Part shown: one piece after another, positions 21,505 through 32,899 of the stretch | Position numbering within the stretch: the stretch's first letter is position 1 | How the letters are laid out: each line of letters begins with the position of its first letter | Assembly (NCBI RefSeq): GCF_027595985.1 | Contig: NC_073304.1 | Coordinates: 221,750,500-221,814,499, forward strand | Reading direction: 5' to 3' | Source: Sorex araneus | Taxonomy: Eukaryota > Chordata > Mammalia > Eulipotyphla > Soricidae | DNA: 64,000 nucleotides | Position numbers and translations under genes: made by a program | The notes under the pieces: model-generated | Told to the model about the DNA's origin: nothing | What the model saw: the letters and a program-made list of their open reading frames with translations, nothing else | Databases searched by the model: none

Positions 21505-21860
21505 CTTTTTCTTTTTTAGTTTTTGGGCCACCCAGCTATGCTCAAGTTTTACTCCTGGCTCTGTGCTCAGGAACTCTTAATAGGGCTTAAGGAGATCAAA
21601 CCTGGTCAGCTGCATGCAAGGCAAATGCCTTAACCTCTGTATTATCTCTCCTGCTCGTCACCTGTGTGTGTGTGAGTGTGTGTGAGTGTGTCTACGTAGA
21701 GATACACCTAGAGACACTTATAGAGCACCCCTGACTTTGTGCTCAGGGGCCACACAAGAGCAGTGCCGGTGAACCATATGTAGTACCAGGATCTGACGCT
21801 TAGCTGCAGGCTTGTGGCAAGCAAGTGCCTTCACCTCCATAGCCTCTCCCTAGCCATTTT
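21505..21860 (-). mobile_element. Two old SINE family A copies around a TG run
   Basis: About 21505-21655 and 21722-21860. Confidence 0.65.
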
Positions 21861-21969
21861 CTATTTATCTTTCATTCTCACTCCAGAGTAAGGCATTATA
21901 ACCTTTGCCTAATTCGCCATCACATCATCCCCAGCCTGATCATCCATCTGGACATACAGGTGGGAACTG

Positions 21970-22155
21970 CACCTTTTTTTTTTTCACTTTTTTTTGGGGT
22001 CACACCTGGCGATGCACAGGGGTTCCTCCTGGCTCTGCACTCAGGAATCACTCCTGGCGGTGCTCAGGGGACCATATGGGATGCTGGGAATCGAACCCGG
22101 GTCGGCCACGTGCAAGGCAAACGCCCTCCCCGCTGTGCTATTGCTCCAGCCCCCA
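21970..22155 (-). mobile_element. SINE family A, young
   Basis: Duplication ACTGCACCTTTT on both sides. Confidence 0.94.
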
Positions 22156-22177
22156 CTGCACCTTTTGTGAAGTGCAT

Positions 22178-22335
22178 TTGGGTCACACCCAGTGCTTAGG
22201 GTTTTCTCTTGACTCTATGTTCAGGGCTCACTTCTGACAGGGCTTGGACACCTTATGGGGTGCCAGGGATTGAACTTGGATCAGCAGTGTGCCAGGCAAG
22301 TACTCTACCCACCCTACTATTGCTCCAGCCCCTGA
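22178..22335 (-). mobile_element. SINE family A
   Basis: Complete, diverged. Confidence 0.8.
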
Positions 22336-22569
22336 AATGTGTTTTTCATACAGTGATTCCTGGAGCTGATGGCAGTGGGGAGCAACTGCGCTGGGGCTCA
22401 ACGCGGCTCTCCCACTGGAGCTATCTCCTCAGTCCCTCGGATGCCTTTTCAGCAGTTTTCTCTGTCTGAACTTAAGCATTCTCGGCTCCTTAACAAAGAT
22501 GGGATAGCCTTGAGGACACATGAGACTGGGCGGAATCTGGCTGGAGAGATTGATCTAAAGAGGTACCTA

Positions 22570-23638
22570 GGAACCGAGAGCCGCGGCACAAGAAGCAGAG
22601 CCTCCGCGCCTATTGACTGTGATCCTGAGGTCTCCTAACCCATTTTGGCACCAGAGCGGATGCTTGAGCCATGCATTTTGACTGTGAACTGAGCTACAAC
22701 CTCGTGCAGCCCGGGGAGGGATTTTTTTTCCCTCTCCACCCCATTTTTCTGAGCGAAAATGGCGGCAGCGGCAGCAGCCACGCGGTGAGAGCCACCCTCT
22801 AAGACCCCTCCACCAGGAGGTAGGACTTTCTTTAGTGACGTAGCCTGTAGGTGGTCCTGGGAGGGGGGGGCGTTCCCGGCGCGCCTTCCGCCCAGAGATG
22901 AACCGAGAGCCGCGGCACGAGAAGCAGAGCCTCCGCGCCTACTGACTGTGATCCTGAGGTCTCCTAACCCATTTTGGCACCAGAGCGGATTCTTGCAGCC
23001 ATCCATTTTGACTGTGATCTGAGCTAAAATATTAGAAACCCAAAACCGCAGCCGCGCGGACTCAAAGTCTTCACTCTTACCAATGAAGAGAAATTATTAG
23101 ATGATGCCTATTCAGCAGGCCTGATTGTTGGGGAAAATTTCCAATCAATAATAGTGAGTTCTGTATGGAAATATGAAATGTACTCAATATATATAGGGAA
23201 TAATGGGAATATCATTAGCTAATTATATGGGGGTGGGGTGGGAGGGGGGTGTATTGGGGTTCTTGGTGGTGGAACGGGTGCACTGGTGAAGGGATGGTGG
23301 TTTAATCAGTATTTGACTGTGACTTAAACCTGAAAGCTTTGTATTTTTTTTGTTTTCACGGTGGTTCAATAAAATATTTCTTTAAGAAAAAAAAAATAAC
23401 CACAATGCCCAAAGGGAGAGAGGGAACAGAGGGAAATGATCTGCCAATAAGGCAGGGTGGGGAGGGGAATGGGGTGGGAGGTGGTGGGAGGGATGATGGG
23501 GTCAACAGTGGAGAACGGGTACTGGTAGAGGGATAGATACTCAAGCTGTATATGACTAAAACACAAGCATGAGAATATGTAAACCTGTATCTGTACCCCC
23601 AGAGTGATTCATTAATAAAAATTTTAAAAAATAAAAAA
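22570..23638 (+). mobile_element. Complete 1.07-kb non-autonomous retroelement with duplicated 5' unit
   Basis: Flanked by the 13-base duplication AAAGAGGTACCTA (22557-22569 and 23639-23651), so both ends are intact. The 5' part is CpG-rich and starts GAACCGAGAGCCGCGGCAC at 22571; about 125 bp of it recur from 22900, a 329-bp period. Between them lie AAAATGGCGGC (YY1 type, near 22757) and TGACGTAG (CRE-like, near 22836). An AT-rich middle (23040-23215) follows, then a G-rich 3' region ending TTCAATAAAA plus A-run (near 23370-23396), then a second, related 3' unit (23400-23638) with AATAAAAA and an A-tail. No ORF over about 125 codons. The organisation resembles an L1 promoter joined to an L1 3' UTR, with no ORF1 or ORF2. 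L1-driven mobility is inferred from tail and duplication. Confidence 0.85.
22571..22899 (+). promoter_or_regulatory. 5' monomer 1 of the retroelement, promoter-like
   Basis: CpG-rich, with AAAATGGCGGC and TGACGTAG; the first ~125 bp repeat at 22900-23024 with few differences. Confidence 0.6.
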
Positions 23639-23664
23639 AAAGAGGTACCTAAAGACCTAGTGGT

Positions 23665-23838
23665 GGGCCAGAGAGATGGCTCAGTGGGTAGGGAGCTTGC
23701 CTTCTACGTGGCTAACCTGGGTTTGATTCGCCACATCCCATATGACTCCCAGGGCACCGCCAGGAATGATTCCTGAGTGCAGAGCCAAGAGTAAACCCTG
23801 AGCCTGCTGGTGTGACCACAAAAACAAAACAAAAAGAC
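23665..23838 (+). mobile_element. SINE family A
   Basis: Near-duplication AAAGACCTAGTGGT / AAAAGACCTGGTAGTT. Confidence 0.85.
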
Positions 23839-23861
23839 CTGGTAGTTAAGAACACAGGCTC

Positions 23862-24030
23862 CAAGGCCAGAGCAATAGTATAGCAGGTCAGGCCCCCGCC
23901 TTACACACGGCTGACCTGGGTTTAATCCCCAACACCCCACAGGGTTCCCTGTGCTCTGCCAGGAGTGACTCCTGAGCACAGAGCCAGGAATAAGCTCTGA
24001 GCACTGATCCGTGTGACTCCCCCAAACAAA
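23862..24030 (+). mobile_element. SINE family A
   Basis: Complete. Confidence 0.82.
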
Positions 24031-24089
24031 AAATGCAATCTCTCATTTTGTGTGCAGATGTTACTGAAGTTCATCCTTTTTCTTTTTTT

Positions 24090-24255
24090 TCTGTTTTTTT
24101 TTTTGCGGGGACCCACACCTGTACATACTGGGGGCTGCTCCCACCTCAGAGTTTGGGGGCTGTGGTGCTGGGGGTACTATGTGCTGCCAGGGATTAAGCC
24201 TAGGGCTTGTGCATGCAAGAGATGTGTCCCAGCATGCTCTGAGTGTCTCCTGGGC
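24090..24255 (-). mobile_element. SINE family A, old
   Basis: Poly(T), GGGACCCACACCTG and diverged body. Confidence 0.55.
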
Positions 24256-24534
24256 CTCCTAAAGCGCTTTCTCAGTGAGACCTGCCCAGGGTCAGACCTG
24301 ACATTGGTAGTTCTGGAAGGAGGGAGGCCGGATGATGACCAGATCATGTTCCTACTGCTCAAAGGTTCCCCCCACTAAAGTTATGGGTATATCATATAAA
24401 AACACTGGTCTGATTTCAGAAAATAACGAAATGTATTAGACAAAAGGAAACATAAACCCCTGACCTAAAAGTAAAGTCAGTGCAAAGACAGTATTAGGGA
24501 AATAGACCAAGATGCTGGGGTCAAAGTTTCCCAC

Positions 24535-24858
24535 TTTTTTAGTGGGGGACCTTCCCAGGGCTCCAAGGGCTGTCCCTAGAGGTGCCAAGAGGGGCATGTG
24601 GTGCTGGAGATGGAATCGGGGAGTCATGGATACAAGGCACACACTCTTTGTTTGTTTGTTTGTTTTTTGCTTTTTGGGTCACATCCAGTGATGCACAGGG
24701 GTTACTTCTGGCTCTGCACTCAGGAATTACTCCTGACGGTGCTCAGGAGACCATATGGGATGCCGGGGTCAGTCGCGTGCAAAACAAATGCCCTACCTGC
24801 TGTACTGTAGCTCCAGCCCCCAAGGCACCCACTCTTTGGAACTAACTATCTAGCCCAT
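24535..24858 (-). mobile_element. Old SINE family A split by a young one
   Basis: Outer copy 24535-24648 plus 24823-24858; inner copy 24649-24822 with duplication CAAGGCACACACTCTTTG (one base different). Confidence 0.85.
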
Positions 24859-25015
24859 TTTTGGGTGAGGACTACACCCAGTGACGCTCAGGGCTTACTC
24901 CTGGCTCTGCACTCAGGAATCACTCCTGGAAGGTTCAGGGGACCATATAGGGTGCCAGGGATGGAACCTGGGTTGGCCACATGCAAGGCAAATGCCCTCC
25001 CATTCCAGCCTCTCT
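24858..25015 (-). mobile_element. SINE family A
   Basis: Complete to CCATTCCAGCC. Confidence 0.82.
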
Positions 25016-25021
25016 CTCTCC

Positions 25022-25052
<31 letters not shown>

Positions 25053-25079
25053 CCTCTCTCTCTTTCTCTCTCTTTATCT

Positions 25080-25172
<93 letters not shown>
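25011..25172. repeat. (CT)n microsatellite
   Basis: About 160 bp, imperfect at the left, pure from about 25089 to 25153. Confidence 0.97.
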
Positions 25173-25455
25173 GATGTTGACCTCACCTGGCAAGATCAAG
25201 GACTTTTCCTGACTGCACAAGAAACCCTTGGAAGTGCTCAGGAATCCAAGTGGGCTTGGCTGCATGCAAGACCAATAAATGCCTTATTATCCCTCCAGCC
25301 CCTTTTGCTGTTGTTTGGGGCCACCCTTAAAGGTGTTCGGGAGCTACCCCTGAGCACTGCCAGCTACCCCTGAGCAAACGGTGCCAGGAATTGAATTCTG
25401 GCCTTCTATGTCCAAAGATTGCGCTCAGCCCTCTAAGTTCTCTGTCCAGTCTCTT
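25172..25455 (-). mobile_element. Two old SINE family A copies
   Basis: 25172-25303 and 25308-25455. Confidence 0.65.
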
Positions 25456-25759
25456 CCCAGCTCCATGTTGATTCTTTCTCTGGGCCAGAAAATGTTCACC
25501 TTTTAACGGGTGTGTTAATGCTTTATTGACATACCTGAATCAGTTTTGGTCAGTTGAATAATTCTCTGCATGATGGAACTCTGGCAGTGCACAGGTCAAG
25601 GCCTGTCAATAAACAGTAATTGCATGGGCCTTGTGGGGGTGTGACAGGGTTGGTCCGGTCACCTGCGTGGTTGCTGTACTGCAGTCATGGGGGACAAGAG
25701 GTGACTGTCTGATCAGCCCTGGGGGGAAGGCTAAACTGGCTTTATCAGCTTGGTTTGGG

Positions 25760-25912
25760 GTTGGGTTTGGGGGCCACACCCAGAAGTTCTCAGGATGTAC
25801 TCCTGGCTCTGTGCTCAGGGATCCCGGAGGGGCTCAGGGGATCATATGTGATGCCAGGGACCCAATTGGGGTTGGCAAGGCAAGTGCCCTCCCTGCTTTA
25901 CTCTCTCTCGGG
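25760..25912 (-). mobile_element. SINE family A
   Basis: GGTTTGGGGGCCACACCCAG to a diverged head. Confidence 0.75.
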
Positions 25913-26103
25913 GAAACTATTTTTGCATTAGTTGAAGTTGCTAAATACTCTTCAAAGGGCATTAAGGAGATTGTGGTGATATGGTTTCTAGGTCACCCCA
26001 CTAGATAATGAAAGGACATCTTTCCTGGAGGGTTCAGCTGGTTCTAGTTATTCAGGACTCAGCCTCATATGCACACCCCTGCCACCTTCAGTATTTATTT
26101 ATC

Positions 26104-26278
26104 TATTCATTTAGGCTTTTTTGGGGTTGCACCGGTGATGCACAGGGGTTACTCCTGGCTCTGAACTCAGGAATTACTCCTGCCGGTGCTTGGGGGACCG
26201 TATGGGAGCTGGGGATCAAACCCGGGTTGGCCACGTGTAAGGCAAGCACCTTACCCACTGTACTATCACTCCAGCCCT
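26104..26278 (-). mobile_element. SINE family A
   Basis: Duplication TTCAGTATTTATTTATC on both sides. Confidence 0.92.
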
Positions 26279-26631
26279 TTCAGTATTTATTTATCATTTA
26301 ATTTTCCTTGGTCCATCAAGCAATGCCTAGGGGCTCACTTCTGGCAACGCTCTGCCTGCTTTTTGTGGTTCGGTATTAGCCCTTGAAACAGTGCTGCTCA
26401 GGCCCAGGAAAACTAAAGGTCACCAGGCCAACCCCGGAAGGTGTCAGGGACCAGATGGAGAACATGCGCTGGGGACTGGTATAGTCCCCAGTCTCACATG
26501 AAGAATATAAACTCCAATCCTTTAGTCTATCTCTCCAGACCTTTGACTACTTATGATTGTCATCTGAGCTTTTCCTTGTGCCTCTAGGAAAATGTCAAAC
26601 ATTGAAGTCAGGCTGTTGCCTGGGTCGTGAC

Positions 26632-26810
26632 TTTTTTTTTTTTTTTGCTTTTTGTGTCACACCCGGTGATGCACAGGGGTTACTCCCAGCTCATGCACTC
26701 AGGAATTACTCCTGGTGGTGCTCAGGGGACCCTATGGGATGCTGGGAATCGAACCTGGATCGGCTGCGTGCAAGGCAAATGCCCTACCCACTGTGCTATC
26801 GCTACAGCCC
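26632..26810 (-). mobile_element. SINE family A
   Basis: Duplication GCCTGGGTCGTGACTT (one base different) on both sides. Confidence 0.93.
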
Positions 26811-26865
26811 TGCCTGGGTCATGACTTAGATGTATAATTGAACCAATGTACAAACAGAAAACACT

Positions 26866-27045
26866 AGAGCCAGAGCCATAGGACAGAGAGTAAGGTGCTC
26901 ACATTGCACACAGCCAACCCGGGTTCAATTCCCGCATCCCATATGATCCCTAAGCACCAACAGGAATGATCCCTGAGTGCAAAGCCAGGAGTAAGCCCTG
27001 AGCATCCGTCAGATGTGGCCCACAGACAAAAACAAACCCAAAAAA
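26866..27045 (+). mobile_element. SINE family A
   Basis: Duplication AAACAGAAAACACT on both sides. Confidence 0.9.
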
Positions 27046-27104
27046 CAAACAGAAAACACTTTCAGGAATTTCACATGCTGGGAGTCGTGATGTACAAACT
27101 CAAC

Positions 27105-27106
<2 letters not shown>

Positions 27107-27148
<42 letters not shown>
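27107..27148. repeat. (CA)n microsatellite
   Basis: About 21 pure units. Confidence 0.98.
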
Positions 27149-27149
<1 letters not shown>

Positions 27150-27241
27150 CCCTTCATTCTCACTTGCTTCTTAGATTTTTTTTTTTTACTGAAATTGAGT
27201 GACTTGCCTAGAGAGGTCATATAATATAGAATAAGATAAAG

Positions 27242-27470
27242 TGTGAATGCAGAGCCAGGAGTAACCCCTGAGCACCACCCGGTGTAGTCCCCCAAACAAA
27301 AACAAATAAAAAAAGGGGGGCTGGGGAGATAGAAGAGGGTAGGGTGCTTGCTTTGCTTGTGGCCAACCTAGGTTCGTTTCCCAGCACCCCATATGGTCTC
27401 CTGAGCCTGCAAGATTGATTCCAGAGTTCAGAGCCAGGATAAAACAATGAAATACAAAAAACCTGAAACA
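27242..27470 (+). mobile_element. SINE family A tail fragment and old copy
   Basis: Tail half at 27242-27315, then a near-complete diverged copy at 27316-27470. Confidence 0.75.
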
Positions 27471-27750
27471 AAAATAAAGAAAATAAAGAGGAAAATGCTC
27501 ATAGAATCCTGGAATCCCGATCACAGTGAGATTGTCTTCAGCCTCTCTCTGCTATGTGTATGCATACACATGTGTGTCTAATGGAAAGTGCATGTTCTAT
27601 AATTTTCCCCCCCACATTATAAACAGTGACACTGGGGAATCACTTAATGTGGTAATGGCAAATAGCTCCATGAGATGGTGCTCACGGATTATTTTCACTT
27701 CTAATTCCTATGCTGACAATTGTGAAATTACAATTAACAAGTTAAGGAGA

Positions 27751-27932
27751 GGGGCTGGAGCGATAGCACAGCAGGTAGGGCGTTTGCCTTGCACGCGGCC
27801 AATCCAGGTTCGATTCTGAGCATCCCATAGGGTCCCCTGAGCACTGCCAGGAGTAATTCCTGAGTGCAGAGCCAGGTGTAGCCCCTGTGCATCTCCGGGT
27901 GTGACCCAAAAAGCCAAAAAAAAAAAAAGAGA
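27751..27932 (+). mobile_element. SINE family A, young
   Basis: TTAAGGAGAG recurs on both sides. Confidence 0.92.
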
Positions 27933-28067
27933 GATAAAAAAGCAATTTAAGGAGAGTCCATGCACTGGAACATCCATGGACATCTCTGTTTGTGTGGAGG
28001 GCGGAGGGGTGTTATTGTAGTTCATGTGGGATTCTGATTATTGTACTCCTTGTTAAAAAAATGTTTA

Positions 28068-28190
28068 AGATAGCGACCAATCCGGATTCTATCATCCGTC
28101 TCCCATATGGTCCCCTGAGCACCTCCAGGAGTGATTCCTGACTGAAGAGTCAGGTGTGACCTCCCACCCCAAAGAAAAGAAAAGAAAAGT
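28068..28190 (+). mobile_element. SINE family A, head-truncated
   Basis: Starts at GCGACCAATCCGGATTC; tail is an AAAAG repeat. Confidence 0.78.
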
Positions 28191-28244
28191 TATAATACAG
28201 ATGTTGTGGGGGAGGGGAGAGAGAGAGAGAGAGAGAGTACAGCA

Positions 28245-28342
28245 GACAAGGTGCTTGCTGGGGTACTGGGAATCAAATCTGGGTCTGCTACATGCAAGGC
28301 AAATGCCTTACTCATTGCACTATTTCTCTATCTCCTTTACTT
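28245..28342 (-). mobile_element. SINE family A, old fragment
   Basis: Head half only. Confidence 0.6.
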
Positions 28343-28552
28343 TTGATGTAAACAAAAGTATGTACAGTTTTTTTGCTTCTAGTTTCTTTTTTACAAAAAT
28401 GAGGTCACTGCACAGTGTATAATCCTTACTGTTTTCAAACAACAAGATAACATGGCTATATATCAAAGTCTATATTGTTTTGTTAATCACCATACAATAT
28501 TCCAGTGGTACAGACAATCTTCTATTGATAAACATTTTCTTTTTTGGTCTGT

Positions 28553-28697
28553 TTTGTTTTTGCTTGGGGGCCACACCTAGCAATGCTCAGGAGTTACTCC
28601 TGGCTCTTCACTCAGAAATCACTCAGGGATGCTGGGAATAGAGCTCAGGTGGGTCACATGCAAGGCGAGTGCCCTACCAATCTTCTATCTTCCAGCC
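28553..28697 (-). mobile_element. SINE family A
   Basis: Missing the middle GTGGTGCT block. Confidence 0.8.
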
Positions 28698-28946
28698 CTT
28701 TCCACATTGCTTTCCCAATTTTCATTTGTTCGCTATTGCTATTGACCTGTCTACTAACTCCTAATGATAAAAGTATAAAAGTGGACCTTTGAGTTGAAGG
28801 ATAAGCTTGTCTAATATGCCAATACATTAGACGAAACAGCACTCCAGGAAAGTTTCCTTATTTTATGCCTTTATCAGAAGTGCAAAGATAATTTATTGAT
28901 TGGTGTAATAATTTTTTTTATCGAACTGATCCACAATGTCTTTGTT

Positions 28947-29118
28947 ATTGTTTGTTGTTTGAGGCCACACCCAGCTCTGCTCAGGGCTTACTCCTAGTTC
29001 TGCACTCAGGAATCACTCCTGGCAGGGCTTGGGGGACCAATGGGGATGCCAGGATCGAACCCAGGTCTGCCACATGCAAGGCAAGTGCCCTACTTCTGGC
29101 ACTATCACTCTAGGCCCC
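28947..29118 (-). mobile_element. SINE family A
   Basis: Complete. Confidence 0.85.
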
Positions 29119-29139
29119 TGCAAGCAATATATTTTTGAT

Positions 29140-29386
29140 TCACTGTCACTATCACTGTCATCCCGTTGCTCATCGATTTGCTCAAGCGGGCACCAGTAAC
29201 GTCTCCATTGTGAGACTTGTTTGTTACTGTTTTTGGCATGTTGAATACGCCACGGGTAGCTTGCTAGGCTCTGCCGTGCGGGCGAGATACTCTCGGTAGA
29301 TTGCCGGGCTCTCTGAGAGGGGCGGAGGAATCGAACCCGGGTCAGCCGCGTGCAAGGCAAACGCCCTACAACTGTGCTATGAATAG
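29140..29386 (-). mobile_element. SINE family B
   Basis: CACTGTCACTATCACTGTCATC to GCCCTACAACTGTGCTAT; close to the family B consensus. Confidence 0.9.
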
Positions 29387-29546
29387 TTAATATAAAAATA
29401 CTAGCATGTCTATAAACATTCATAGTTTTTAAATAAATTATTCTTATGCTCATTTTTCATAGAAGTGATTTGTTTTCTATTATAACTTTTAAAAATATTT
29501 GTATATTTGAAAGACTAGTTATCATCATAAGAGTTTCAAAATTTCT

Positions 29547-29719
29547 GGGGCTGGAGTGATATAGCACAGCGGGTAGGGCATTTGCCTTGCACACGACCCA
29601 ACCTGGGTTCGATTCCCAGCATCCCATAAGGTCCCCTGAGCACCGCCAGGAGTGATTCCTGAGTGCAGAGCCAGGAGTAACCCCTGTGCATGCCGGGTGT
29701 GACCCAAGAAAAAAAAAAG
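29547..29719 (+). mobile_element. SINE family A, young
   Basis: Duplication AGAGTTTCAAAATTT on both sides. Confidence 0.94.
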
Positions 29720-29744
29720 AGTTTCAAAATTTTTAATTTTCTTT

Positions 29745-29913
29745 TCTTTTCTTTTTGGGTGACACCTGGCGATGCTCAGAAGTTACTTCTAGTTTATGCA
29801 CTTAGGAATCACTCCTGGTGGTGCTTGGGAGACCATATGGGATGCTGGGAATCGAACCCGGGTTGGCCCATGCAAGGTAAATGCCCTACCCGCTGTGCTA
29901 TCGCTCCAGCCCT
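29745..29913 (-). mobile_element. SINE family A
   Basis: Forms an inverted pair with the previous copy. Confidence 0.9.
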
Positions 29914-29997
29914 AAAATTAAAAAAAAAATTTAATTTGTCTTTTAACCTCATTTACAGTAATTTTTGCCAGTTAGATCTTAACAGGGTATAGCATTG

Positions 29998-30232
29998 TCG
30001 AACCATCGTTCATCGATTTGCTCAAGTGGGCACCAGTAACGTCTTTGTGAAACTTGTTACTGTTTCTTTTGTTGTTGTTGTTGTTGTTGTTACTGTTTTT
30101 GGCATACGGAATATGCCACGGGGAGTATGCCAGACTCTGTCGTGCGGATGGGATACTCTCAGTAGCTTGCTGGACTCTTCGAGAGGGATGGAGGAATTGA
30201 ACCCGGGTCAACTGCGTGCAAGGCAAACGTGT
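29998..30232 (-). mobile_element. SINE family B with (GTT)n expansion
   Basis: The GTTACTGTTTTTGGCAT segment contains a TTGTTGTTG run at 30069-30090; head end lost. Confidence 0.85.
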
Positions 30233-30309
30233 GCTAAAATGAATGAATCTTTTCCTGTATGATCTAGAGCTTCATGTCAAACCTACAAAAATCTCGCATC
30301 AGCCCAGGA

Positions 30310-30810
30310 TTATGCAAAGTGCTACGGTATTCAATTCTAGAACTCCCATGGTTTTTCTTCTACACTGAATTCTTTAATCATCCGGAATTTCAGTGTAACT
30401 GTGAGGTATGGGTCTAGCTTTAACTTTCCCCCAGTAAATAGCTGTTCCAACAGCATTAATTGAATAATCCATCTGCCCTCGCTCCTACTCTTAGCTTTCT
30501 TACTTAGCATATACTAATTTCCCAAATATACTCGAATCTACTAAGAGGCTCCATTCTATTATTTTTTTTTTTTGCTTTTTGGGTCACACCCAGCGATGCT
30601 CAGGGGTTACTCCTGGCTTTGCACTCAGGAATTACTCCTGGCGATGTTTGGGGGACCATATGGGATGCCGGGGATCGAACCCGGGTCGGCCGCGTGCAAG
30701 GCAAACGCCCTACCCGCTGTGCTATCGCTCCGGCCCCGAGGCTCCATTCTATTACCTTGATCTGCCATCTATTCCTGTGCCCATAAACACATCATTTTAG
30801 TTTATGTAAC
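30310..30810 (-). mobile_element. Ancient L1 ORF2-region fragment, antisense, split by a SINE
   Basis: TAAATAGCTGTTCCAACAGC, TTAATTGAATAATCCATCTG and TGATCTGCCATCTATTCCTG follow the L1 antisense pattern from memory; interrupted by the SINE at 30563-30737. Confidence 0.6.
30563..30737 (-). mobile_element. SINE family A, almost consensus
   Basis: Duplication GAGGCTCCATTCTATTA on both sides. Confidence 0.96.
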
Positions 30811-30911
30811 TTAATGATAATTTTTAAAATTGAAAAAATACTCATTTTAATTTTTACAATTTAAAAGACTGAGGTAGAATTTATATATCATAAATTTGTT
30901 TATTATTTACT

Positions 30912-31075
30912 TATTTTGGGATTGAGGGCCACGCCTGGCTGTTCTGAAGGCTTCCTCATGGCTCTATGCTAAGGGATCATCACTGGTAGAGTTTGGGGGA
31001 TCATATATCATACAGGGAATTGAACCGTGGTCAGCCATATGTTACCCTAGATGCTGTACTATTTCTCCAGCCCCC
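30912..31075 (-). mobile_element. SINE family A, old
   Basis: Diverged, complete. Confidence 0.75.
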
Positions 31076-31089
31076 AAAGCTAACCCCTT

Positions 31090-31260
31090 TTCTTTTGCTT
31101 TTTGGGTCACACCTGGTGATGCTCAGGGGTTACTCCTGTCTCTGCACTCAAGAATTACTCCTGGCGGTGCTTGGGGGACCATATGGGATGCCGGGGATCA
31201 AACCCGGGTCTTCTGCGTGCAAGGCAAACGCCCTACCCCCTGTACTATCGCTCCGGCCCC
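31090..31260 (-). mobile_element. SINE family A, young
   Basis: Duplication CCCAAAGCTAACCCCTTTT (small difference) on both sides. Confidence 0.93.
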
Positions 31261-31274
31261 AAAGCTAACCCTTT

Positions 31275-31638
31275 TTTGGGGGGATGGGTAGGGCCATACC
31301 CATCGATGCTCAGAGGTTACTCCTTTCTCTGCATTCAGAAATTATTCCTGGCGGGGGCTGGAGCAATAGCACAGGGGGTAGGGCGTTTGCCTTGCACATG
31401 GCCGACCTGGGTTCGATTCCCAGCATCCCATATGGTCCCCTGAGCACCGCCAGGAGTGATTCCTGAGTGCAGAGCCAAGAGTAACCCCTGTGCATCGCCA
31501 GGTGTGACCCAAAAAGCAAAAAAAAAAAAAAAATTACTCCTGGCAGTACTTTGAGGATCGTGGGATGCTGGGAATTAAACCTGGGTTGACAGCGTGCAAG
31601 GCAAGCACCTTACCTGCTGTCTTATGTCTCTGGCTCCT
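31275..31638 (-). mobile_element. Old SINE family A split by an opposite young one
   Basis: Outer antisense copy 31275-31355 plus 31533-31638; inner sense copy 31356-31532 with duplication AAATTATTCCTGGCG (two differences). Confidence 0.88.
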
Positions 31639-31655
31639 CAAAGCTAACCACTTTA

Positions 31656-31795
31656 GGGGCTGAAATGGTAGTAGCGGCCAGCCTGAGTTCGGTCCATATG
31701 GCCCCCCAAAATCCACCAGGGATGATCTCTGAGAGCAGAGCTAGAAATAAGCCCTGAGCACTGCTGGGTGTGCCCCACCCCACCAAAAAATTTCA
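31656..31795 (+). mobile_element. SINE family A, old
   Basis: Head shortened. Confidence 0.7.
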
Positions 31796-32062
31796 AATCC
31801 AAGTTCAGGACCATAGAGAAGTCTTCCCTTAATAAAGCCACATTTACCAATATAGTCCTGCATCCTCCAAAGCCCGCACCTATTTCTACCCTGCTAATCT
31901 GCGGCTGAGTTGCTTTGTGATTTTTCTCAAATATCTGTGACTTGTGTGATATCTCAATCGCCTTATAAATCTGCTACTTTTCTTCCTTTTCTCCATTCCA
32001 TCCCTTGGGGAATAATGGCTCTGGTTTGGCACCATCACCTTCTCATTAAGTTATTTTTGATT

Positions 32063-32228
32063 GTGCTGGAGAGAGAGTACAGCAGGTAAGGTACTTGCAT
32101 GGCACGTAGCCTGCTTGAGTTTGATCCCTGGCAACACATGTGGTTCCCTGAGCCCCACCAGGAGTGATCCTTGAGCACTGAGTAAGCCCTGAGCATCCCC
32201 GGATGTGGCCTCAAGACAAAACAGAACA
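32063..32228 (+). mobile_element. SINE family A, old
   Basis: Complete, diverged. Confidence 0.78.
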
Positions 32229-32299
32229 AATGACTGTTCATTAATTTTGTTTTGTGTGTGTGTGTGTGTGTCTGGGGGGGCCACACCTAGCACTGGCCT

Positions 32300-32717
32300 G
32301 AAATTCCTGGGGTCACTGTGTAACAACCCAACTCAACACCTGCAATGGCCTTCATGTGCGGACATGACACTTAGTGCTAGAAAAGTTTTCCACCCGTTAA
32401 AAAAACATGGCAGTCAAAGGGAAAGCATTTTTCTGACTATTTGTGAAGTTGTGCCCCATGGTTACAGCTTTCAGCAAACTATTACGCCATTATTATCACT
32501 TAGTGGCATAAACAGGGATCTTGGCAAGGTCATTAGTGAGGGCCATGACCAAATGCCTTGCGATGAACCGACCATTTACAAAACACCTTCACCTAAAATA
32601 ACATTGATATTGACCCTCTTAGTGCCACTCATTCTGCTTTTACTCTGGCGCTTCAACAGAAGAAACGGAAACAAGCGAAATGAAGAAGCTAAGTTGAAGC
32701 AGAAAGCAGTTCATTTC
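32300..32717 (+). other. Open reading stretch with a membrane-like segment, unidentified
   Basis: The frame stays open for about 140 codons outside repeats and ends in a hydrophobic run (ITLILTLLVPLILLLLW) followed by a basic tail (RFNRRNGNKRN), like the C-terminus of a type I membrane protein. It then runs into a SINE. No start, promoter or splice sites are clear. It could be a piece of a retrocopy or chance. I do not recognise a family. Confidence 0.25.
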
Positions 32718-32895
32718 GGGCCGGAGTGATAGTACAGCAGGTAGGGTGCTTGCTTTGCACAAACGTGACCCAAAAAAAGGAAACCTCCAACATCCCATAT
32801 GGTTCCCCAGAGCACTGCTAGGAGTGGTTCCTGAGTGCAGAGCCGGGAGTGACCCCAAGCATTGTCAGATGTGGCCCCAAAAAACAAACAAACAA
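32718..32895 (+). mobile_element. SINE family A with internal rearrangement
   Basis: A tail-like AACGTGACCCAAAAAAAGG block lies between head and body. Confidence 0.82.
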
Positions 32896-32899
32896 AAGT

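Noticed and set aside
25011-25172. Regular short repeats as a possible CRISPR array
   Set aside because: These are eukaryotic microsatellites without spacers.
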